Source: Ensifer adhaerens (GTDB lineage: Bacteria; Pseudomonadota; Alphaproteobacteria; Rhizobiales; Rhizobiaceae). From it: a stretch of 64,000 nt of DNA. The stretch lies in assembly GCF_020035535.1 (NCBI RefSeq), contig NZ_CP083349.1, positions 2,356,001 to 2,420,000 on the forward strand, read 5' to 3'. The notes beneath the pieces were generated by a model. It was given only the letters and a program-made list of their open reading frames with translations, ran no database searches and was not told where the DNA came from. Made by a program: the position numbers and the translations under genes. This document shows positions 41,400 through 52,411 of the stretch, piece after piece. Position 1 is the stretch's first letter, and each line of letters starts with the position of its first letter.

Positions 41400-41846
41400 C
41401 TAGTCTGAACTCGCGCCCATGAAGATGACGGCACCTGCCTCACGTCGGAAGATAAGCGCGAAGTCCCAAAACACGGGGTATGCCGGATGCCCGGCTTTAA
41501 GCCAGAAGGACTCGACCTTCGTCGATGTCTTGATCGTCGTGTCGACCTGCTTCTCAAGTCGCTCGACCAGGGACATGAATTGTTCGGATTCAAACACCGC
41601 GCGGGAAGGACCAGCACCGGCGTCCCCAACATAGAGCAGAGCGTCCTTCACCCCCGGCCACACAGCCTCAGCTTGGGCTTCTTCTATCCCGCCCAACGTG
41701 GCCCCAGCTCCTAGCGCCATCTGGACAAGCGCGACTGAATCCGTCGGCTCGACGGCTTTAACCTCGTACAGCTTCAGGAAGACGGAATAGTTGGTTGAAG
41801 CCGCGTTCAATGTGGCTGCAATTCGCTCCAGCGTGTCTTGATCCAT
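41400..41846 (-). CDS. Protein of unknown function (148 residues) within the dcw break
   Basis: Family not recognised. The product is soluble, with an N-terminal helix (MDQDTLERIAATLNAAS), an Ala/Gly-rich middle (VQMALGAGATLGG) and a beta-rich C-terminus (FALIFRREAGAVIFMGASSD). ATG 41846 is chosen as the start of sequence with protein-like composition; the frame reaching 42017 runs into the murB terminator and murB. No clear ribosome site is visible. It lies between murB and the MHS transporter, downstream of the murB terminator, so it probably has its own weak promoter. Confidence 0.55.
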   Translation of the reverse strand: MDQDTLERIAATLNAASTNYSVFLKLYEVKAVEPTDSVALVQMALGAGATLGGIEEAQAEAVWPGVKDALLYVGDAGAGPSRAVFESEQFMSLVERLEKQVDTTIKTSTKVESFWLKAGHPAYPVFWDFALIFRREAGAVIFMGASSD

Positions 41847-41892
41847 TGTTCTGCCACGGAGCGTGGTGATGCCGCTCGCCCGATAAACAAAA

Positions 41893-41916
41893 GGCCGCGG
41901 CGTCTCCGCCACGGCC
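41893..41916 (-). terminator. Terminator after murB (end of mraZ-murB operon)
   Basis: A 10-bp stem (41907-41916 with 41893-41902), loop of four bases, then TTTTGTTTATC on the minus strand. The single imperfect pair is G-U in the minus-strand RNA, supporting this direction. Confidence 0.85.
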
Positions 41917-41941
41917 CTTTCTAGCACTGTCCCGCTCAGCC

Positions 41942-42916
41942 TCAGGCGATGCCGCGGCCGAGGAATTCCTTGATCTCGTAGCCCGGCATGAAATTGCCGA
42001 TGCGCTTGATTTCCCATTCGAGCCGCACGCCGGAATGTTCGAGCACGCGCTGGCGCACCGTCTCGCCGAGATATTCGAGCTCGTAGCCGGTCGCCTGGCC
42101 GGTGTTGATCATGAAGTTGCAGTGCAGCGGCGACATCTGCGCGCTGCCGATCATCAGACCGCGGCAGCCGGCCTCGTCGATCAGCTTCCAGGCCGAATGG
42201 CCCTCGGGATTTTTGAAAGTCGAGCCGCCCGTCTTCTCGCGGATCGGCTGCACCGTCTCACGATGCTGGCGCACCGCATCCATGTCGGTGCGAATCTTGT
42301 TCTTGTCTTCGGCGTAGCCTTCGAACACCGCATGGGTGAAGATCAGGTCTTTCGCCGCCGAGGAATGGCGGTAGGCGTAGCCCATGTCCGCATTCGACAG
42401 CACATGCTGGTTGCCCTGGCGGTCGACCGCATGGACCTCGACGACCCGCTCGCGGGTCTCTGAACCATTGGCGCCGGCGTTCATGCGCAGCGCGCCGCCG
42501 AGCGAGCCCGGGATGCCATAGTAGAAATAGAAGCCGCCGATGCCGTGATCGAGCGCCATGGCCGCGATGTTCTTGTCCGGGCAGATGGCGCCGGCCTTGA
42601 TGCGGTTTTCGCCGACGAGTTCCAGATCGCCGAAGCCCTTGGCCGAGAGCCTGATGACGACGCCGGGAATGCCACCGTCGCGCACGAGCAGGTTCGAGCC
42701 GACACCGACCACCATGACCGGCACTTCGGCCGGAACAAGCTTCAGGAAGGTGATGAGATCATCCGTATCGTGCGGCTGGAACATGAGCTCGGCAAGGCCG
42801 CCGGCGCGGAACCAGGTGACGCGATCCATCGGCGCATCGGGCGTGATACGGCCGCGCACCGCGCTGACACCACTTCCAAGCGACTCCAGTAGTTTCTGAC
42901 CGTTGACCTGTTTCAT
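41942..42916 (-). CDS. murB: UDP-N-acetylenolpyruvoylglucosamine reductase
   Basis: A 324-residue flavoprotein that reduces UDP-GlcNAc-enolpyruvate to UDP-MurNAc. FAD-binding segments are [21 protein letters not shown] (in two strands) and [16 protein letters not shown] with the active-site Arg region; the catalytic Ser lies in [10 protein letters not shown]. The lack of the extra Tyr loop suggests a type II enzyme. ATG 42916 starts two bases after the murC stop. murB within the dcw cluster is usual in alphaproteobacteria. It is the last gene of the first block and is followed by a terminator. Confidence 0.95.
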   Translation of the reverse strand: MKQVNGQKLLESLGSGVSAVRGRITPDAPMDRVTWFRAGGLAELMFQPHDTDDLITFLKLVPAEVPVMVVGVGSNLLVRDGGIPGVVIRLSAKGFGDLELVGENRIKAGAICPDKNIAAMALDHGIGGFYFYYGIPGSLGGALRMNAGANGSETRERVVEVHAVDRQGNQHVLSNADMGYAYRHSSAAKDLIFTHAVFEGYAEDKNKIRTDMDAVRQHRETVQPIREKTGGSTFKNPEGHSAWKLIDEAGCRGLMIGSAQMSPLHCNFMINTGQATGYELEYLGETVRQRVLEHSGVRLEWEIKRIGNFMPGYEIKEFLGRGIA

Positions 42917-42918
42917 GC

Positions 42919-44328
42919 TCAATTTCCTGAAATATCCGCGAGTTCCTTTGGCAGGGCAGCTGCCCAATAGGTGATGCTGCCAGCCCCCAAGAGAACCACA
43001 AAATCGCCGGGCTGTGCAATCTTGCTGACAACCGGCGCAATTGCCTCCGGACCGGAGACGTAACGGGCGTCGCGATGGCCGCCGGCCTTGATCCGATCCA
43101 CCAGCTCCTCGGCGGTGGCACCGGGGATCGGTTCTTCGCCGGCAGCATAGACGGGCACGATCAAAATCGTGTCGGCGTCGTTGAAGCAGGCGGAGAATTC
43201 CTGGAACAGGCTCGAAAGGCGCGAGTAGCGGTGCGGCTGGTGCACGGCGATGATTCGGCCCTGGCAGGCCTCGCGCGCCGCCTTCAGCACCGCCTTGATC
43301 TCGACCGGATGGTGGCCGTAGTCGTCATAGACGCGCACGCCCTTCCACTCGCCGGTAAGCGTGAAGCGACGCTTGACGCCGCTGAAGGAGGCAAGCCCCT
43401 TGGCGATCGCTTCCGGGCTGATGCCGAGGCGCTGGGCAACCGCAATCGCAGCAGTCGCGTTGGAGACATTGTGGCGGCCGGGCATCGGCAAGCGCAGATC
43501 CTTCATCGCGATCACCTGGCCGGTGCGGCGGCGGCGGATCTCGATGTCGAAGATCGAGGTGCCGTTGTCCATGCGGATGTTGTGGAAGCGCACGTCGGCC
43601 TGCGGGTTCTCGCCGTAGGTGACGACCTTGCGGTCCTCGATCTTGCCGACCATCGTCTGCACTTCCGGATGGTCGAGGCAGAGAACGCCGAAACCGTAGA
43701 AGGGCACGTTCTCGACGAACTGGCGGAAGGCCGCACGCACCGCATCGAAATTGCCGTAGTGGTCGAGATGTTCCGGATCGATATTGGTGACGATCGCTAC
43801 ATCGGCCGGCAGCTTCAGGAAGGTGCCGTCGGATTCGTCGGCCTCCACCACCATCCACTCGCCCTCGCCCATGCGAGCGTTGGTGCCATAGGCATTGATG
43901 ATGCCGCCGTTGATGACGGTCGGATCGAGGTTGCCGGCCTCGAGCAGCGCCGCGACCATGGAGGTCGTCGTCGTCTTGCCGTGCGTGCCGCCGATCGCGA
44001 TTGCGTTGCGGAAGCGCATGAGCTCGGCGAGCATCTCGGCCCGACGCACGACAGGCAGGAACTTCTCGCGCGCCGCGATCAGTTCCGGATTGTCCTTCTT
44101 GATCGCGGTCGAAACGACGATCACCTCGGCGTCGCCGATATTCTCGGCCTTGTGGCCGACGAAGACCTCGATGCCCTTGTCGCGAAGGCGCTGCACATTG
44201 GCACTGTCGGACTGGTCAGAGCCCTGCACCCGGTGGCCGAGATTGTGCAGCACCTCGGCAATGCCGCTCATGCCGATGCCGCCGATACCGATGAAATGGA
44301 CCAGCCCGATGGTTTTCGGCATTTTCAT
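42919..44328 (-). CDS. murC: UDP-N-acetylmuramate--L-alanine ligase
   Basis: A 469-residue Mur ligase adding L-Ala to UDP-MurNAc. The N-terminal UDP-binding domain has [17 protein letters not shown], the central ATPase domain has [15 protein letters not shown] (about 110-124), and [12 protein letters not shown] and the [10 protein letters not shown] segment mark MurC. Its ATG overlaps the murG stop by four bases, and the murB start is two bases after its stop, so all three are coupled. Confidence 0.96.
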   Translation of the reverse strand: MKMPKTIGLVHFIGIGGIGMSGIAEVLHNLGHRVQGSDQSDSANVQRLRDKGIEVFVGHKAENIGDAEVIVVSTAIKKDNPELIAAREKFLPVVRRAEMLAELMRFRNAIAIGGTHGKTTTTSMVAALLEAGNLDPTVINGGIINAYGTNARMGEGEWMVVEADESDGTFLKLPADVAIVTNIDPEHLDHYGNFDAVRAAFRQFVENVPFYGFGVLCLDHPEVQTMVGKIEDRKVVTYGENPQADVRFHNIRMDNGTSIFDIEIRRRRTGQVIAMKDLRLPMPGRHNVSNATAAIAVAQRLGISPEAIAKGLASFSGVKRRFTLTGEWKGVRVYDDYGHHPVEIKAVLKAAREACQGRIIAVHQPHRYSRLSSLFQEFSACFNDADTILIVPVYAAGEEPIPGATAEELVDRIKAGGHRDARYVSGPEAIAPVVSKIAQPGDFVVLLGAGSITYWAAALPKELADISGN

Positions 44329-45449
44329 GAGCGTGTTTCCCTGAATTTCTCGACTGTCAAACCGCTGGCAATAGCCTCAACGAGGGATGCAAGCAAGCTT
44401 GCTGCGTCCGGCTTGCCGGTTTCCCGGGCATTTGCGGCCATTTGAGCGAGGGATTGCGGGTTGCCGATCGCGTCCTTGAGGATGCCGGCCAGGCGGTCTG
44501 CGGTCAGTTCGCCTTGCGCGATTACCCGCGCCCCGCCCTTGGCGGCGAGCGCAGCGGCATTGGCCGCCTGGTCGTGGTCGAGCGCATAGGGATAGGGCAC
44601 CAGGATCGCCGGGCGCCCTATGACCGCAAGCTCCGAAACCGTCGAGGCGCCGGAGCGGCAGATGACGAGTTGCGCGCCGGCGATGCGCTCGGCCATGTCG
44701 GTGAAAAAGGGCGAGACCTCGGCCGGTACGCCAAGCTGCTCATAGGTCGCGATCACGCCGTCCTTGTCTTCCGGCCGCGCCTGCTGCGTCACCGTGATGC
44801 GCTGGCGAACGTCGTCTTCGAGCCGGCAGATCGCCTGCGGGACCGCCTTGGAGAAATACTGCGCGCCCTGACTGCCGCCGAAGACGACGAGGTGGAACGG
44901 CGCGTCGCCGTTGGCCGCCGCATAGGGCGAATTGGCGGCGGCGAGCACCGCCGGACGGACCGGATTGCCCGTCGTCACGGTCTTGTCGGCAAAGGCGCCC
45001 GTGCCCTCCGGCAGGAAACCGCCGGCAATCGCCTTGACGCGGGAGGCGAGTGCCTTGTTGGCCCGACCCATGACCGCGTTCTGCTCGTGGATCAGCGACG
45101 GCACGCCCATGCCGGTGGCGGCAAGCAACGGCGGCACGGTCGGATAGCCACCGAAGCCGACAACGGCCTTGGGCTTCAGCCGGGCAATCAGCTTGCGGGC
45201 GGCACGCATGCCGGTCCACAGCGTCCACAGCGACTTCACCACGCTGACCGGGTTCTTCGAGCCGATCGTCGCCGAGGGAACGACATGCACTTCATCGGCC
45301 GGGAACTTGCCGGCATAGCGCTCGGCGCGGCTGTCGGTGACGAGATGCACCGAATAGCCGTTGGCCTTCAGTTCGTGGGCCAGCGCTTCCGCCGGAAACA
45401 GGTGGCCGCCGGTGCCGCCGGCGGCGAGCAGGATGATGCCTTTGGTCAT
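44325..45449 (-). CDS. murG: Lipid II synthase MurG
   Basis: A 374-residue GT28-family GlcNAc transferase converting lipid I to lipid II at the inner face of the membrane. The N-terminal Gly-rich loop is [16 protein letters not shown]; the second is in [13 protein letters not shown], and the UDP-GlcNAc-binding helix reads [24 protein letters not shown] in two parts. The gene lies three bases after ftsW and overlaps murC by four bases. Confidence 0.96.
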   Translation of the reverse strand: MTKGIILLAAGGTGGHLFPAEALAHELKANGYSVHLVTDSRAERYAGKFPADEVHVVPSATIGSKNPVSVVKSLWTLWTGMRAARKLIARLKPKAVVGFGGYPTVPPLLAATGMGVPSLIHEQNAVMGRANKALASRVKAIAGGFLPEGTGAFADKTVTTGNPVRPAVLAAANSPYAAANGDAPFHLVVFGGSQGAQYFSKAVPQAICRLEDDVRQRITVTQQARPEDKDGVIATYEQLGVPAEVSPFFTDMAERIAGAQLVICRSGASTVSELAVIGRPAILVPYPYALDHDQAANAAALAAKGGARVIAQGELTADRLAGILKDAIGNPQSLAQMAANARETGKPDAASLLASLVEAIASGLTVEKFRETRS

Positions 45450-45452
45450 ATT

Positions 45453-46607
45453 TTACTCCGCCGGCACGCCAATGCCGGACCGAAACAGGCTGCGCTCCAC
45501 GGCGCGCTTCTCCGGACGGTGACGGGTCAGCGCCAGGATGAAACCGGCGGTGACGCAGATCGCCACCATCGACGAGCCACCATAGGAGATCAGCGGCAGG
45601 GTCATGCCCTTGGCCGGAAGCAGTTCGAGGTTCACGCCGATGTTGATCATCGACTGGATGCCGATTTGGAGAACCAGGCCGGCAACGGCGAACCGGTTGA
45701 AGTCGTTGCGTTCGCGGAAGGCGTGGTTGAGGCCGCGCATCACCAGGAAGGCGAAGATCAGCACGATGACCATGCAAAAGACGATGCCGAATTCTTCGGC
45801 CGCAACGGAAAAGACGAAGTCGGTATGGCTGTCCGGGATGATGCGCTTGACGATGCCTTCACCCGGACCCCGGCCGAACCAGTCGCCGCGAATGATCGCT
45901 TCGCGCGCCGTGTCCATCTGGAAGGTATCGCCCTCCCCGGTCAGGAACTTGTCGATACGCGCGGCCACGTGCGGCAGCATCGTATAGGCGACGAAGAAGC
46001 CGCCGAGGGCTGCACCACCGAGCAGGATGATCCAGAGCCAGGGCATGCCCGCCATGAAGAACATGCCGCCCCAGACGGCAGTGGTCAGGATCGTCTGGCC
46101 AAGGTCCGGCTGGGCGACGAGAAGAGCGGCGACGATGCCGAAAAGCAGGATGGCAAAGAGATTGCCCGGGATTTCCGGCTGGCGCGCATGCTCGGAAAAG
46201 AGCCAGGCGCAGACGACGACGAAGGCGGGCTTCATGAATTCGGACGGCTGGATCGAGATGCCGGCGATTGAAAGCCAGCGCATCGACCCTTTCACCTCCT
46301 CACCGATGAACAGCACCAGCACCATCATGCCGAGCGAACCGGCGAGAAGCAGGATCGCCGCACGCCGGACCTGGCGCGGTGAGAGGAAGGAAATGCCGAC
46401 CATCACCACCAGTGACGGCAGGAGGAAAAGCGCGTGGCGCTTGACGAAGTGGAAGCTGTCGAGGCCGATGCGCTCGGCAACCGCCGGGCTTGCCGCAAAG
46501 GACAGCATGAAGCCGACCCCCATCAACAGGATGAAGGTCGCCAGAAAGAACCTGTCGATCGTCCAGAACCAGTCGGCCACGGGGCCACGTTCGGCTCGGC
46601 TTACCAT
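45453..46607 (-). CDS. ftsW: Septal peptidoglycan polymerase FtsW (SEDS family)
   Basis: A 384-residue SEDS glycosyltransferase with ten membrane helices. Characteristic parts are GSMRWLSIAGISIQPSEFMKP, AQPDLGQT with the conserved Asp, and GVNLELLPAKGMTLPLISYGGSSM. It polymerises lipid II at the septum with FtsI, whose gene is upstream. ATG 46607 starts MVSRAERGPVADWFW; an ATG at 46661 would add 18 residues. About 97 bp separate it from murD, the largest internal gap after that at the murF-mraY repeat. Confidence 0.95.
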   Translation of the reverse strand: MVSRAERGPVADWFWTIDRFFLATFILLMGVGFMLSFAASPAVAERIGLDSFHFVKRHALFLLPSLVVMVGISFLSPRQVRRAAILLLAGSLGMMVLVLFIGEEVKGSMRWLSIAGISIQPSEFMKPAFVVVCAWLFSEHARQPEIPGNLFAILLFGIVAALLVAQPDLGQTILTTAVWGGMFFMAGMPWLWIILLGGAALGGFFVAYTMLPHVAARIDKFLTGEGDTFQMDTAREAIIRGDWFGRGPGEGIVKRIIPDSHTDFVFSVAAEEFGIVFCMVIVLIFAFLVMRGLNHAFRERNDFNRFAVAGLVLQIGIQSMINIGVNLELLPAKGMTLPLISYGGSSMVAICVTAGFILALTRHRPEKRAVERSLFRSGIGVPAE

Positions 46608-46704
46608 CTTGTCAGTCCCCTTCTCCGGCGCCTTTTGCGCCCCACGTCCGAATACCCGCACCCGCTTCCGTTTCGACCGGTGCCTTCAGCACCGGCCTGA
46701 CGGA

Positions 46705-48096
<1,392 letters not shown>

Positions 48097-48103
48097 CGTC
48101 CGC

Positions 48104-49204
48104 TCACCGAAGCTTGAGGGTGGAGAGGCCGACCATCGCGAGGATGACGGCAATGATCCAGAAGCGGATCACGACCTGGCTTTCGGTCCAGCCCTTCTTT
48201 TCGAAGTGGTGGTGGATCGGCGCCATCAGGAAGACGCGGCGGCCGGTGCGCTTGAACCAGAAGACCTGGATGATGACCGACAGTGTCTCCATGACGAAGA
48301 GGCCGCCGATGATGACCATGACGATCTCGTGCTTGACGGCAACGGCAACGGTGCCGATCAGACCGCCGAGCGCGAGCGACCCGGTGTCGCCCATGAAGAT
48401 TGCAGCCGGCGGCGCGTTGAACCAGAGGAAGCCGAGGCCGGCGCCGATGACGGCGCCAAGGATCACGGCGAGTTCGCCGGTGCCGGGCACGAAATGGATC
48501 TGCAGGTAGTTGGCGAAGACGGCGTTACCGGCAAGGTAGGCAATCAGGCCGAAAGCTGCGGCGGCGATCATGACCGGCACGATCGCAAGGCCGTCGAGGC
48601 CGTCCGTCAGGTTCACCGCATTGCCGGCGCCGACGATGACGAAGCCGCCGAACAGCACGAAGAAATAGCCGAGGTTGAGGATCAGGTCCTTGAAGAAGGG
48701 GAACGTCACCGAGGAGCCGAAGGTAGAGCCGGATGCACCGCTCGAAAGCGAGGCCTGCATCATGAAGAACACGGCGATCGCTGCGATCACGAATTCGATG
48801 CCGAGGCGCGCTTTGCCGGAAAAGCCCTTTTCGGACTGCTTGGTGACCTTGAGGTAATCGTCATAGAAGCCGATGGCGCCAAAGCCGAGCGTGACGAGCA
48901 GGGTCGAGACCACGTAGACGCTCGAAAGATCGGCCCAGAGCAGCGACGAGACGACGATGCCGGCCAGGATCATCAGCCCGCCCATGGTCGGCGTACCGGC
49001 CTTCTTGAAATGCGTCTGCGGCCCGTCGGCGCGGATCGGCTGGCCCTTGCCCTGGCGGATACGCAGCGAGGCGATCATCGCGGGGCCGAACAGGAAGACG
49101 ATCATGGCCGAGGTGAAAAGCGCCGCACCGGTGCGGAATGTGATGTAGCGAAAAAGATTGAAAAACTGAAAGTGGTCCGCCAGTTCCACGAGCCAAATGA
49201 GCAT
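48104..49204 (-). CDS. mraY: Phospho-MurNAc-pentapeptide translocase MraY
   Basis: A 366-residue polytopic enzyme (ten membrane helices) that forms lipid I on undecaprenyl phosphate. The conserved aspartates are in FYDDYLK (DDD-like pair) and in [10 protein letters not shown]; the His triad is in [18 protein letters not shown] 49204 starts [12 protein letters not shown]; an ATG ten codons upstream is less likely. The 236-bp gap before it contains a dispersed repeat, so transcription from murF must pass through this element or restart after it. Confidence 0.96.
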   Translation of the reverse strand: MLIWLVELADHFQFFNLFRYITFRTGAALFTSAMIVFLFGPAMIASLRIRQGKGQPIRADGPQTHFKKAGTPTMGGLMILAGIVVSSLLWADLSSVYVVSTLLVTLGFGAIGFYDDYLKVTKQSEKGFSGKARLGIEFVIAAIAVFFMMQASLSSGASGSTFGSSVTFPFFKDLILNLGYFFVLFGGFVIVGAGNAVNLTDGLDGLAIVPVMIAAAAFGLIAYLAGNAVFANYLQIHFVPGTGELAVILGAVIGAGLGFLWFNAPPAAIFMGDTGSLALGGLIGTVAVAVKHEIVMVIIGGLFVMETLSVIIQVFWFKRTGRRVFLMAPIHHHFEKKGWTESQVVIRFWIIAVILAMVGLSTLKLR

Positions 49205-49228
49205 AAGGGACCTTTCCCCAAAGGTTTC

Positions 49229-49317
49229 CTGCATAATTCCTAAGGATAAAATTATGCAGCAGTTTAAAGTGCCACGGCGACCTTTGCGCGTCTTACGAGG
49301 ACCCGCGGCGCCGTAAA
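49229..49317. repeat. Dispersed rhizobial intergenic repeat, copy B, inside the dcw cluster
   Basis: It begins CTGCATAATTCC, has the mirror ATTATGCAG, then AAAGTGCCACGGCGACCTT and ends CGCGGCGCCGTAA. It aligns with the copy at 29402-29503. It sits between murF and mraY and makes the largest gap in the first gene block. Confidence 0.7.
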
Positions 49318-49440
49318 ATCAGAAACCCGTCCAACAGAATCATCTGAAAAACGATACGCGCTTGCATGCGAAAGTGTTAGGGCGCGCCCACCTAACGCCA
49401 GGCTGTATCCACCGCGCCCGTCATGGGCAGTGTCGCCGGC

Positions 49441-50880
49441 TTATCCCTCGGCTTCAGGTCCCTCGACTTCCGCTGCCGGATAGGTATCGATCAGCGCCTG
49501 CACGATCTTGGCGCAACCGGTCCCCTTCGATGACTTGATCATGACGACATCGCCCGGCGCGACCGCGGCCAGCGCATAGGCCTTCAGCTCCTCGACGCTC
49601 TCGCGGTAGATAACCGAGACCTCGGGAGGCAAGGCATCGCGAAGATGCGCCATCAAGGGCCCGGCAAGCCAGACATCGGTGATGCCGGCTTCGACCAGCG
49701 GACGTGCGAGTGCCGCGTGCACATCGACGGCGTGTTCGCCCATTTCCAGCATGTCGCCGAGCACGGCGATGCGACGGCCGCCGACCGGCGGCTCGCTGTC
49801 ACGCAGGAGCGCGATCGCCGCCCGCATCGAGCTCGGATTGGCATTGTAGCTTTCATCGATCAGCTTCAGCGTGCCGGTGCCGATCGTGAGCGTGTGGCGT
49901 CGGCCCCTGCCCGTTTCGGCCTGCATGGTTGCAAGCGCCGAAGCCGCACGGTCGAGATCGCCACCGGCAAGCTTCACGGCTGCCAGGACCGCCACGGCGT
50001 TCTCCGCAATGTGCCGTCCGGGCGCGCCGATCGCGACTTCCAGCGTCCGCCCGCCGATGCCGGCCCAGAGGATCGAGCCCTCCGCGCCGCCACTGAATTC
50101 GACCAGCCGGAATTCCGCCTTCGGATTGGCGCCGAAGGAATGGATGTGGCTGACACCGGCCGCGGCCGCTGCATTTTCCAGCAGCTTGTATTGCGGGCTG
50201 TCGTGAATGATCAGTGCGTGGCCGCCATTGGCGACACCTTCGAAGATTTCGGCCTTGGCTTCGGCGATCTGATCGAGGCTCTCGAAATTGCCGAGGTGCG
50301 CGGCGGCGATGCTCGTCACCATGGCCACATGCGGCCGCACCATGGCGGTCAGCGGCCGGATCTCGCCCGGATGGTTCATGCCGATTTCGAAGATGCCAAA
50401 ATCGGTTGCCTCAGGCATGCGCGCAAGCGTCAGCGGCACGCCCCAGTGATTGTTGAAGGAGGCGACGGAAGCATGCACGCGCCCCTGGGGCTGCAGCACA
50501 TGCCGCAGCATTTCCTTGGTGGTCGTCTTGCCGACCGAGCCGGTGACGGCGATGATCTTGGCCGCACTGCGGTCACGCGCCGCACAGCCGAGACGGATCA
50601 GCGCTTCGAGCACGTCGTCGACGACGATCATCGGCGCATTCAGCCGTCCGAGCGCCGGCAGCTTGCCTTCGCTGACGACCAGCACCGCCGCGCCATTGGC
50701 CAGCGCGATGCCCGCGTAATCGTGACCGTCCACACGGTCGCCCCTGATCGCGAAGAAAGCTTCGCCCTTGCCGATCGAACGGCTGTCGATCGAGATCCCC
50801 GAGATGCCCTCGGGCAGATTGCCAACCGGCCGGCCGTTCATCGCGGCCAGGAGATCGCTGCTTGTCCAGAGCCAGTTCAA
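49441..50880 (-). CDS. murF: UDP-MurNAc-tripeptide--D-alanyl-D-alanine ligase
   Basis: A 479-residue Mur ligase that adds D-Ala-D-Ala. The ATPase loop is VTGSVGKTTTKEML (about 110), then NNHWGVPLTLARMP, IFEIGMNHPGEI and IDESYNANPSSMRAAI. The start is TTG 50880, one base after the murE stop, with GGAGG eight bases upstream in the end of murE. Its first residues (NWLWTSSDLLAAM) match the family, and no ATG fits without a long overlap with murE. Confidence 0.94.
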   Translation of the reverse strand: MNWLWTSSDLLAAMNGRPVGNLPEGISGISIDSRSIGKGEAFFAIRGDRVDGHDYAGIALANGAAVLVVSEGKLPALGRLNAPMIVVDDVLEALIRLGCAARDRSAAKIIAVTGSVGKTTTKEMLRHVLQPQGRVHASVASFNNHWGVPLTLARMPEATDFGIFEIGMNHPGEIRPLTAMVRPHVAMVTSIAAAHLGNFESLDQIAEAKAEIFEGVANGGHALIIHDSPQYKLLENAAAAAGVSHIHSFGANPKAEFRLVEFSGGAEGSILWAGIGGRTLEVAIGAPGRHIAENAVAVLAAVKLAGGDLDRAASALATMQAETGRGRRHTLTIGTGTLKLIDESYNANPSSMRAAIALLRDSEPPVGGRRIAVLGDMLEMGEHAVDVHAALARPLVEAGITDVWLAGPLMAHLRDALPPEVSVIYRESVEELKAYALAAVAPGDVVMIKSSKGTGCAKIVQALIDTYPAAEVEGPEAEG

Positions 50881-50881
50881 A

Positions 50882-52345
50882 TCACAAGCCTCCCAATGCC
50901 TTGCGGACCTCCGCATGATCCGAGAAGGGCAGCGTGACGGAGCCGATCGTCTGCCCCTCCTCGTGTCCCTTGCCGGCAACGATCAGCGTGTCGCCGGTCT
51001 TCAACATGCCGACCGCCGTGCGGATCGCCGTGGCGCGGTCGCCGATCTCGATCGCGCCCTTGGCGGCAGTCATGATTTCGGCGCGGATCACCTCGGGGAT
51101 TTCCGAGCGCGGATTGTCGTCGGTCACGATCGTCACGTCGGCAAGCCGCGTGGCGATCTCGCCCATGATCGGGCGCTTGCCCTTGTCGCGGTCTCCGCCG
51201 CAGCCGAACACCACGACGACGCGGCCCGTCGTGAACGGGCGCACCGAGGCGAGCACGTTTTCGAGCGCATCCGGCTTGTGGGCGTAATCGACATAGGCGA
51301 GCGCTCCGTCCCTGGTCTGGCCGACCAGTTCGAGGCGCCCGGAAGCGCCCTGCAGCTTTTCAAGCGCGGAAAAGGCAGCCTTGGCGCTGATGCCGGTGGA
51401 CATGGCAAGGCCCGCCGCGACCAGTGCATTCGCCACCTGGAAATCGCCGGCGAGCGGAATGTGGATTTCGAAGATGTCGTCGCCGACATGCACTTCGGCC
51501 GATTGCTTGTGGCGGAAGTGCTCGACCCGCTTCAGCGAGATGAAATCGCCCTTGCGGCCGACCGTGCGCACGTCGAGCTTTGCCTTGCGGGCAGCTGCGA
51601 TCGCCTGCTCCGACCACTGGTCGTCGGCGAAGATCAACGCCGGCGCGCCCTTCGGCAGGAGCGCATCGAACAACCGCATCTTGGAGGCCATGTAGTGCTC
51701 GACCGTCGGGTGGTAGTCCATGTGGTCGCGGCCGAGATTGGTGAAGGCGGCAGCCGAAAGGCGCACGCCGTCAAGCCGGCTCTGGTCGAGGCCGTGGCTG
51801 GAGGCCTCCATCGCCGCATGGGTGACGCCGGCATCGGCAAGCTCGGCCAAGAGCTTATGCAGCGACACCGGATCGGGCGTCGTCAGCGAGCCGTAATCGT
51901 TGCGACCGGGAGCGATGACGCCTGTCGTGCCGATCATCGCCGCTGCGAAGCCCGAATGCGCCCAGATCTGGCGGGTGAAGGAGGCGACCGAAGTCTTGCC
52001 GGCGGTGCCGGTCACGGCAACCATGGTCTCCGGTTGGCGGCCGTAGAAGGCAGCGGCGGCGCGCGCCAGGAACGCGCGGGGTTCCGACAGCTTCAGGACC
52101 GGCGCCGACGGGGCATCCACGTCCGAGTCCGCTTCGGTGACGACGGCGACCGCACCGCGCTTCAAGGCGTCGGCGACATAGGCGCTGCCATTGGCCTTGC
52201 TGCCGGAAACGGCAACAAAGAGATCCCCTGGCTGAACCTGCCGACTGTCGGCCGTCAGTCCGGCAACGTCGATATCGGCAGCAGCACCGTTCAGCTGCGC
52301 CGAAAGCTCCGGAAAATTCGTTCCCGCCAGGTCTTTGATCTTCAT
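50882..52345 (-). CDS. murE: UDP-MurNAc-dipeptide--2,6-diaminopimelate ligase
   Basis: A 487-residue Mur ligase. The ATPase loop is [16 protein letters not shown] (about 113). The DNPR motif (in [11 protein letters not shown]) selects meso-diaminopimelate as the third residue, as expected in Gram-negative peptidoglycan. The C-terminal AGKGHEEGQ is conserved. It is coupled by one base to murF and follows ftsI after 66 bp. Confidence 0.96.
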   Translation of the reverse strand: MKIKDLAGTNFPELSAQLNGAAADIDVAGLTADSRQVQPGDLFVAVSGSKANGSAYVADALKRGAVAVVTEADSDVDAPSAPVLKLSEPRAFLARAAAAFYGRQPETMVAVTGTAGKTSVASFTRQIWAHSGFAAAMIGTTGVIAPGRNDYGSLTTPDPVSLHKLLAELADAGVTHAAMEASSHGLDQSRLDGVRLSAAAFTNLGRDHMDYHPTVEHYMASKMRLFDALLPKGAPALIFADDQWSEQAIAAARKAKLDVRTVGRKGDFISLKRVEHFRHKQSAEVHVGDDIFEIHIPLAGDFQVANALVAAGLAMSTGISAKAAFSALEKLQGASGRLELVGQTRDGALAYVDYAHKPDALENVLASVRPFTTGRVVVVFGCGGDRDKGKRPIMGEIATRLADVTIVTDDNPRSEIPEVIRAEIMTAAKGAIEIGDRATAIRTAVGMLKTGDTLIVAGKGHEEGQTIGSVTLPFSDHAEVRKALGGL

Positions 52346-52411
52346 GAACGCACGTCTCGCATCGATTTCGATCCGCGAGAATCGCGAATCGTCCGCTTTC
52401 TCATTTCATGT

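Noticed and set aside
42018..44445. Long plus-strand frames opposite murB and murC.
   Set aside because: Shadows of recognised Mur enzymes in high-GC sequence.
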